A DNA stretch of 64,000 nt, taken from positions 1 through 64,000 of the forward strand of contig JBBHKE010003039.1 of NCBI GenBank assembly GCA_037447655.1, read 5' to 3'. The notes below the pieces were generated by a model, which worked only from the letters and a program-made list of their open reading frames with translations, was not told the origin of the DNA and did no database searches. The position numbers were made by a program, and so were the translations under genes. The DNA is from Zygnema cylindricum (lineage: Eukaryota; Streptophyta; Zygnematophyceae; Zygnematales; Zygnemataceae). This document shows, piece by piece, positions 45,890 to 64,000 of the stretch. Each line of letters begins with the position of its first letter. The stretch's first letter is position 1.

Positions 45890-46800
45890 ATGGGAAGGTT
45901 GCGGGCGTTTTCCGGAGTACGGCCTGTTGTTGCTTCTGGTACCAGAAAGTCAGAAACAGAGCTAGAAGGGGTTTTGCGCTCACACGTGGCTGTGGTACCG
46001 CATTACAGTACACCGCCAATCGTTATTAGCGTTGTGTACACTAATTCCGTCCCGCTTTTTTTTTTTATTCTCCATTAGCGTAGTTCATTCTATTTTTTTC
46101 TTTATTCTATTTAGGGTTATTTTCAGTACGTTGTCTCTTAAATAGAGTGGTGTACGGTCAGTGTCAAATCGTACATAAATGTACCTTTTTAAGTTAAAAA
46201 GTACAATGAATTAGTTTTAGTAACCGCGGACGCATGATAATGTGCGTTCTAAAATGGAAAAAAAACCAGGTCGTGAAAAACCCCGCTCGCACATATTCGT
46301 CCGACAGCCGCGTTTCGACCGTGTGAATGTACGATATGTGTACGATTTGTCAGATTTTGTACGGAGACCTATATTAGTGTAAGCATGTTTGCGACCGACA
46401 TTTTTTTTTTCAAAGATCCAAATTACCATAACCAAACAATTAGAATGTATGATTTTTTCTAAAATTTTCAAATTCTTAAATAGCGTACACCACGGTAATT
46501 TTTTTTATACACTAAAAAAACGTACACGCTAACAACAATTGGCGGTGTAGTACGACATCGTTAAAAACGACGCGGTCGGCGGATGAAAATATTCGGAGTG
46601 TGGAAGTTGGAGGTTGTGAAGATTGGGCACACTATTTCTGTACGGCGTACGATTGTCATGTACGTTTTGGCCTTTTGGGTGCTGGAAATCTCGGGCATGG
46701 GAAAAGGTACGTCCGTACTATTACAAGAAACCGACCCTCCTAGGATGTCGGTGCAAGGCGAAAAATCGCTTGACGCCCTTCTAACAAAATGATACTACAT
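45890..46800. repeat. Segmental duplication, copy 2, split by a MITE
   Basis: Same sequence as 44903-45274 but interrupted at 46009-46549 by the family 2 element. Confidence 0.8.
46011..46547. mobile_element. TIR element (MITE family 2), 537 bp
   Basis: CACCGCCAATCG...CAATTGGCGGTG with TA flanks (46009-46010, 46548-46549). Copy 1 of the duplication (around 45023) provides the empty site CAG-TT-GTACG versus CAG-TA-[element]-TA-GTACG. Relatives: 63195-63411 and end fragments near 45863-45883 and 63170-63190. Confidence 0.75.
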
Positions 46801-48682
46801 GATTTCCCAAAGTTATTAAACGATTTTTTGCAGTTTATTCCTTTAAACTACATAAAGAACCGTTTTTAGAGGTTTAACTAGCCATTCCTCATCGTAAAAT
46901 ATCCTACGGATTTCACGTAGATGTTACATGAAATGATTTGTTAAACTTCTTTCTATTTTTTTTGTATTTTTCGCACATGATGTCAAAATTAATAATGTTG
47001 CATGGTCCATGGCGAGATGTGTAGGTCACACAAGTCACGAAATGTCACGAAAAACATTTTCAGATAGTTTATGACTTTCTTTTCGGGAGGGCCCGATTTC
47101 CATGTTTTTTCTGAAGGTGACCCTCAGCACCATGGTGATAAAACTTTACCCGCATGACAGAATGTACGGACTAACTGCACTGGACAGCAATTCTAACTGC
47201 CCTGTTTTAAGAAAAAATCAAGCTGCGGTTCAAGCTAGCCAAACGTTTGCCCGCAATACTGATTCTAGGGAACTTCTGGGAGCCTACGGGGAAAAAATAC
47301 AGTATAATATACATTTTTCACAATTATTGGCCGTACCGCCGCCCGCTGTTCACCCTGTACCCTCGTTGAAAACCTTTCAAAAACTGCTACACGTGTGAAG
47401 GGGCACATACGACTTTTTCAAGAAAGCGCAATGGTCAACCATCAAAGTACAAGGGCACCAAAAAAAGAAAGTGTACGGCAAAGCCGAAACTGCAAAACTG
47501 AACGCGGAGGGCAGCAATCTGACAGGAAAAACGACACGAAAGAAATCAAGGGCACTTACCCATGTAACCGAAACTTTAGTTTTGTAACTTTGTCTTTAGC
47601 GAAGATTCTCCGTACTACTTTCAGAGCATTCCTATGTAAAGATATGAAATCGTTACTTTAAAAGTGACAGATGTAGACGTATGTGTAATTAGTGACAGTT
47701 GTAGACGAATACAAAACTTGCGACGACGTTTACAAAATAGCGACGGCTGTAGGCGTGTACTGCACTGTAGTTTCTTGTGACATTGTAGATTTTTAGGGTT
47801 TGTGATATTTTGACGTCACGCCCACTTATGATAGTGTCGACGTCAATAATTATAAAACTTTCAGCCTTGGTTTTCCGATTTTGTTTTTTCGTTCTTTCTC
47901 ACTCTACTTGCCGTCAAAATACGCTTAATAGTAATATTTTTCAGAGATCTTTCATTTGATACCATTCTTGCCGTTTCTCATTGCAAAAATTGTGAGATAG
48001 ACGCGGTAATGGGAGAGGGAGGGAAAAAAAGGCGCCTTCACGGACTTCACTTTTGACGAAATGGCGTCCGTCGGTCGAGATCCCTCCACGGCCCGTGTAC
48101 GGAAAACAGTGCACGGAAAAAAATACGCACAGGCGGGAAACGTGCAGTGGATTTTCTTTTTGGTTCTTCGCGCAAAAATGTTTTAAAAACCTACGACGCG
48201 TGCGACATCGTCTGCCTATTCGTTGACATCATGGAACATTAGTTAAAATCACATCGTGAGGTGATTTAAGGAGAAGTTTGAAGTTGAGCTGGAGGGACGT
48301 GAAAGTGGGTCGAAGCACGCTTGACGACAAACTCAAGTACATTTAAAGTTTCAAAGTGACGCAAATTGTACTGTGGTAATTTCATTTTTTTGGGACGACT
48401 GCGGATTTCTCGTTGATGGCTAAGTTTTGTGGGAAAACGACAGATCACATGGGAAAGTGCCCTAACACGCAGACAAAGCGCACGCCTATCAGAGACATCC
48501 AAAGCAAGAACAATAGGATAGTATATCCAAACTAGTACTGTACTGTACTAACTAACCAAATCTCGACATAGCTAAAGATATACCAAAAGCAACCCTAAAA
48601 GTCCCCCAACTTGGGGGAAACACATTGAGGGAGTCTTGGAACATGCCATAGCGGGCCGAGAGAGGATAGGAACACATTTTAC
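46801..48682. other. Gene-poor stretch; probable old TIR element 47089-48462
   Basis: 47089 (GGGCCCGATTTCCATGT) and 48462 (reverse strand GGGCACTTTCCCATGTG) look like degenerate inverted ends. GTAGACG-type words recur at 47660-47800, as in the 16242 element. Small frames at 47102-47661 are not recognisable proteins. Confidence 0.35.
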
Positions 48683-48850
48683 TAGTGTTGTGTATCGGCA
48701 AGAAATTTATCGCGATAACACCGATACCGATAGCTATCGGTTATTGAACGGTCAGGCGTTCCGATATATCGCTCCAAGACCAACAAAGTCCTTATCGGCG
48801 ATAAGTGGAACAAATATAGTACGCGATATAATAGTACTTTATAATATATT
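48683..48850. mobile_element. MITE family 1 fragment
   Basis: TA-GTGTTGTGTATCGGCAAG followed by CGATA-rich sequence. No right terminus found. Confidence 0.5.
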
Positions 48851-50050
48851 GTATGATATTTTCATTGTATATAGCGTGGCATGCCACGCGTAACAATCTG
48901 TTCCGTACTCTGTTTAACGGGATAACGGCGGCTCACTGCATTATGATATGGGTTAATTTGGTTTTTTTCTGTCAAGGTTTCTACTTATCTGTTGTTTTTG
49001 TGATAATCGCTTGTCATATGCTTCTAACCGCAGATTTTTTTCAGAGCATTGTACACCCGAATAGACACAGGAAGCTTTGCTATGAAAGTGCTGCTTAAAT
49101 GGTGTGTGTCATTCTTTATACCGGCTTGGCGCATCAAAATATGCACCACATTTCTCAAGAATTAATCAGTAACAGCATTACACCCATGTTATTGGAGTAA
49201 AAAAGAAAACTCAAATAGTAAAAAGTTGTTTTGACTCTGTGAGCGAGGTTTCTATAGTTGATTTTTGTACTGAGGCAAACAATCAGAAGGTTATAGTTTT
49301 ACCCTTCAGTCGTGATATCATAAGTGAAAATCAGAAAACGAGGCGGTGAGAGAAACGTACTCCAGAAAACTGGACAAAGATTATACTCTAAAATCAACAG
49401 TCAGTGCACCATGCAGTGTCTAAACACCATACTCAAAAAAGACACTACATAAAACATAGTTTGTTAACAGGTAAGTTAACAACTATTACGCAGTTCAACA
49501 ACCATGCTACAAAACATCTCAAATCGTCCTCTAGGGTCTTAAAACACATGAAAGTATTCACTCAACTCAATGAAATACATAAATAGGCATGCCCCGAGAT
49601 TCACAAAACCAGTCATTTCCTTTCATATGCCCTACTAGGACCCCAATCTCCTGAATTCAATGACAGGATTTCCGAGAAATCCAAAGCAGAAGGACAGCCG
49701 GAACTCAGGCCAGCACAACATAGTCAATTCACAACAATTTGACACAGTTTGCGAAAAAAAGTCCTTTAAATGAAAGGCAAAGAATGTGCACGGAGGTTTT
49801 TATCCAGGAAACAGTTCACAGCCCTAGGGTGGAAACAATACGGAGCTTTTGCCTACCACGGTAATCACCTCATTACCTGAATCAATATGGAGTTGATGCC
49901 TCTGACCAATAAAAAAAAAGGCTTCAAGAAAATGGCTGAAGCCAAAGAACCAATTGCGTCAATGCAAAATTGCCAATTACTACTGCTCTCTACCTAAAGA
50001 CCCAAGTTTCCCACTTCGTAGGATCTCTACACGCCTTCCCCCTCCCCCAA
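48851..50050. other. Intergenic, 3' of the Ca2+-ATPase
   Basis: No gene seen. The part near 50050 should hold the ATPase 3' UTR; no clear polyadenylation element stood out. Confidence 0.4.
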
Positions 50051-60700
<10,650 letters not shown>

Positions 60701-61148
60701 CGCTAAAACCTAAAACGGTATCCACAAAGTTTTGAAGCCCTCGGAGGCAATGAAAGTTTAAAGGTTACAGTTGAAAACTGCACAGAGATATGTGAAAGAT
60801 GATGACATGAGCGGATGATTCTCCTCAAACTCAACCTCTCGCAGTTTGAGGCCTCAGGCGTGAACTCGCGGTGTCTGCGAGGCAAGAGGGTGTAGATGAC
60901 AGTCGGCAAAGTATTTCACAAAGAGAACCTTCGACTTCGAATCGCCTAACACTCGCCACGTGGAGGAAAAGGCAGTTACGTCACGTACTATCTGCCGTAC
61001 TATAAAAGACTGGAAAATTCATTGGAACTTCACATAGGGTGTATCATCTACAAGGGTGCAATCTGCTAAAGCACACCCACCAGATCTAGGAACTTGGGAT
61101 CCTATTTTCAGTACGGTGTATTTGTAATTTCAAGTGTTGCGTAGCGTA
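60701..61148 (-). promoter_or_regulatory. Upstream region of the Ca2+-ATPase
   Basis: Within 300 bp of the start codon lie a palindromic G-box (CCACGTGG, 60956-60963) and a TTACGTCA (TGACGTAA) bZIP-type site (60976-60983). Pairing of G-box and ACGT elements is common in plant promoters; no TATA box was recognised on the minus strand. Function is inferred. Confidence 0.4.
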
Positions 61149-61150
61149 TA

Positions 61151-61840
61151 AGGGTGGCGTTCCATCAGGAAATCCTGTAATCGTACAAACAACATTACAG
61201 AATGCTACACTTTGAACGCTGTTCTCTCGTGAAGAGTCTGTAATCCACGTGCTCAGAAATGAGTGGTACCACGTAAGATAAGATCGTATATTGAAAATCG
61301 TCAAATATTTTTTACACCGACCAACATCCACTCGAAATTGTCATTTGCATACCATGTACATGCGGACCAGGGCATCGTACCACACACATTTTGTACTCTT
61401 TGCAAACGCTTGTCAGGTTTCTGCTTTTTCGCGTGACGAATGAGCGCTTCCATAAATAGTGTGACGAATGGCCGGTAACAAAAATAGCGCGACGAAAGCT
61501 CGTTACGAGATCACTTTCGTGATTTCCGTTTAATTTTTTAATGCATATATCATGTGCGAAATTTTTCGATTTCCGTTGGTTTGCAGTCGTGACACGTACA
61601 TTCATTATCCAGCGTGTCGCGGCTCAAAAGGTACATCACCATTTACAGAAACTTTCGAAGCGAATGCTTCGCGAAAAAACATCCAACGGTCATTGTTACC
61701 TCCCAGACGTTTGGAGAAAATTGGCAAGATTCTCTGTAATGTTGTTCGCCTATAAAAACAAAATAAGAGGTACGGCACAATACGGATAGGTCCGGATTTC
61801 TGTAAACAACCTCACTTTTCGTCTGATGGAACGCCACCCT
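61151..61840. mobile_element. 690-bp TIR element upstream of the ATPase
   Basis: AGGGTGGCGTTCCATCAGG at the left and CTGATGGAACGCCACCCT at the right, flanked by TA. The GTTCCATYAG core is shared with the PIF/Harbinger-like ends at 15840 and 62454. No transposase. Confidence 0.75.
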
Positions 61841-62032
61841 TAAGGTAACCTCAAATCGGAAAGAAGTCGGCTTTTCCGTTCGCTAACACAAAATCTAAGA
61901 CAGGAATGCCGGTTCGAACGACTTCTCGCTACGCGGTACGCGACTACGCGTTCTTGGGAAGCCCTTTCCTTATATAAAGTATAAACTAAGCATTGGTGAC
62001 GCGATGTTGGAGGGCCTCTTCCACTTTTAAAA

Positions 62033-62450
62033 CTACACCGTGTATCGCTATTATTGTTTATATTTTTTTTGCCACTTAAAACATCTTTTCCCCGGTACAC
62101 ACATGTCGGATTGTGGATCGACGGTTACGATTGACATTTAAGCTTTCCAGCTTCCGATTGGCGGTCTCAAGTTGACAATCGGACATGTGTGTACGGAGAA
62201 AAAATGTTTTAGTGGCAACAAAATTATTAACACTAATAGAAATACAAGGTGTACACTACACAGTGTATCGCTATTAGTGTTAATAACTTTTTCGCCCGCT
62301 TAAAACATATTTTTGCCGTACACACTTGTCCGATTTTCAGTTTGAGGCTATATCGGAAGCTGAGAATGTTACTTTTCACTCGCCACCGTCAGATCCACAA
62401 TCCGACAAGCGTGTACGGAGAAAATATGTTTTAAGTGTCAAAAAAAACAT
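62033..62450. repeat. Two tandem foldback units
   Basis: Each unit (about 62033-62220 and 62262-62450) contains inverted AAAACAT...CGTACACAC...GTCCGAT arms around a short spacer, preceded by TGTATCGCTATTA. Confidence 0.6.
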
Positions 62451-62453
62451 TAA

Positions 62454-63158
62454 GGGCAAGGTTCCATTAGGGAAAAAATGACGTTGTCTACTGAAAGCCG
62501 TACTGTTTCGTACAGTGCCGTACCAAAAAAAATAAAATGTCAGAAAAACAAGGCTACTGAATGAGGGATTTGATTCTCCATGTTTATGGGCGTTAATGTG
62601 GACCGTCGGATGCATAATCGGATATGACATCGTCTGACACTTTCAGTTCGCAACAAGTGACCCCGAGTAGGTCAATTCTCAGCGCCTGAACGAATTGCAT
62701 CGTGCCTCGTGGAAAAGTGAACAAATATCTACGATGACCGCGCGACCAGGTGGGTACACGTCGCACATGACATGTGCCTTCCGCCAGGGAGGATTCGAGG
62801 CCACCAGAAGCCGCAAGAAAATCTTTGACGGAGGATATTGTTTCACGCGTCTGTCGCCATCCACTAACCATTCTGACATTTTCGTACGTTTTTACAAATC
62901 CTAAGTTTCGTCCGCCCGTACAAATTTTATTCAATACGTCGTACGAGTCACTTTTTACCTTCGTTGATAAAAATATGTGGTCGCAACTTGCTTTCAAAGA
63001 TTCTGTAAAGATTACCAGAATCACGTTCATCTACGACGTGGACCAATAAAACTGTGCTACGCAAATAAAATGTCGGTTACTGACCCGACACAATGGAACG
63101 GTCGCTTCAGTAAACGAATTTTCGACGTTTACTGAGATCGCCTAATGGAACAACGCTC
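62454..63158. mobile_element. PIF/Harbinger-like non-autonomous element, 705 bp
   Basis: GGGCAAGGTTCCATTAGGG...CCTAATGGAACAACGCTC flanked by TAA (62451-62453, 63159-63161). Sequence closely matches the outer parts of the element at 15840-18198. Confidence 0.75.
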
Positions 63159-63194
63159 TAACACTAATAGCGATTCGCGGTGTAGTGTACAGTA

Positions 63195-63411
63195 CACCGC
63201 CAATCGCTATTAGCGTGTAGGTTTGATTAGCGTATACTATTATTTAGCGTGGTGTACGCTAATTGGGAATTTGGAAATTTTGGAAGAAATCGATTACTCT
63301 AATTAGGAATTAGGGCTTTTTTTAAATAGTGTGGATAATTCTATTTGAGAATAAAAACAAAAAAAAGCGGGACGGGATTAGCGTACACAACGCTAATAGC
63401 GATTGGCGGTG
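63195..63411. mobile_element. MITE family 2 copy, 217 bp
   Basis: CACCGCCAATCGCTATTAGCG...CGCTAATAGCGATTGGCGGTG with TA flanks (63193-63194, 63412-63413); near-perfect long TIRs. Confidence 0.75.
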
Positions 63412-63413
63412 TA

Positions 63414-63545
63414 GTGTTGGGTATCGAGGACCACTTGCCGATATTCGATATGTACCGAATTTTAGGTATCCGATAATCGATATATCGCCCCGATATATCG
63501 ATTATCGAAATATCGCGATGTTTAGCCGATATATCGAGGCATTTA
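63414..63545. mobile_element. MITE family 1 fragment abutting family 2
   Basis: GTGTTGGGTATCG begins directly after the shared TA at 63412-63413, followed by ATATATCGATTATCG-type words. Confidence 0.55.
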
Positions 63546-64000
63546 AAATGAACAAAAAATGAAAATTTTCACGTCTCCAAAGTCACTTGCCTTCGGACAA
63601 GGTGACCGTAAAATCTTTGCCGAAAATAAATACGGTTTTTTCCTGAAAGTCAGCATAGTGAAGGAGATCTGTGAGGTACATTTGACGCGGTACACTTGCA
63701 AAGTACACGTACATAATACGCAAGCACGGATTTACACACGAAAATGGTCGGTTCTCAAATCTTTGACGATTTTAGAGATTTGATCGTCAGCTTACAAGGA
63801 ACCACTCAAATCAAAACACGTATGTAAAAACTTGTTTACAGAAGATACGCGATGTTAATCGAGGCCTATGTAATACAGAAAGTTTGCTGTCCGTACTATT
63901 ACAGAGACCTTCTCATGTAACTATACCCCAAATAAGTAATCATATGAATTACAGAATTTGTACTTTTTTGTCGGTTACATTTTGCGGCGTCTACCTTTAA
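63546..64000. other. Window end, no supported gene
   Basis: A 74-codon plus frame (63559-63783) shows no recognisable domain. GTACA words recur. Confidence 0.3.

Overview
The window is nuclear DNA of an intron-rich eukaryote, most likely a streptophyte (green plant lineage; I suspect a non-flowering one, with low confidence). The evidence is three multi-exon host genes with GT-AG introns and plant-type relatives, plus a dense nest of LTR retrotransposons and small terminal-inverted-repeat elements.

Host genes. (1) 39-2743 (+): the 3' part of a SUV39/SUVR-type SET-domain histone H3 lysine methyltransferase, four exons whose phases join exactly. (2) 6807-12755 (-): an alpha/beta hydrolase with a complete Ser-Asp-His triad, about ten exons, probably with a C-terminal membrane segment. 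(3) 50051-60700 (-): a complete 13-exon ER-type P2A Ca2+-ATPase of 1047 residues (plant ECA class), ending in a KxKxx di-lysine motif.

Middle block, 15492-44290. This is an archaeological stack built on one old Ty3/gypsy element (+). Once later insertions are set aside, its order is LTR, (gag lost), protease remnant, C5 cytosine DNA methyltransferase, RT-RNase H, integrase, PHD-like finger, LTR. The methyltransferase is split by a copia-family solo LTR (21225-22221). A complete Ty1/copia element (22982-30416, TSD AAAGG) lies between the methyltransferase and RT. A second, inverted copia element (33446-40295, TSD ATGTT) lies between integrase and PHD finger, and its own 5' LTR carries a further 997-bp solo LTR (38796-39792, TSD CAAAA). 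Inside copia-1's RT sits a tandem array of a miniature LTR element (TRIM): four 228-229-bp LTRs and three 57-bp interiors, TSD GACTA. Each of those LTRs encodes a complete tRNA-like cloverleaf followed by a T4 run.

The two strongest candidates for something unusual are the methyltransferase-plus-PHD retrotransposon and the TRIM with a tRNA-like gene in its LTR. Other points of interest are a half-tRNA (initiator Met) primer site that also supplies the copia gag start codon, antisense tRNA-like sequences in the copia LTRs, a 1.04-kb near-complete foldback just 3' of the SET gene, and several families of TA- or TTA-flanked inverted-repeat elements.

All retrotransposon reading frames seen here are broken by stops, frameshifts or insertions. 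The 44-50 kb and 61-64 kb regions hold mostly short TIR elements, a segmental duplication and unassigned AT-rich sequence. All assignments come from reading the sequence; no database search was run.
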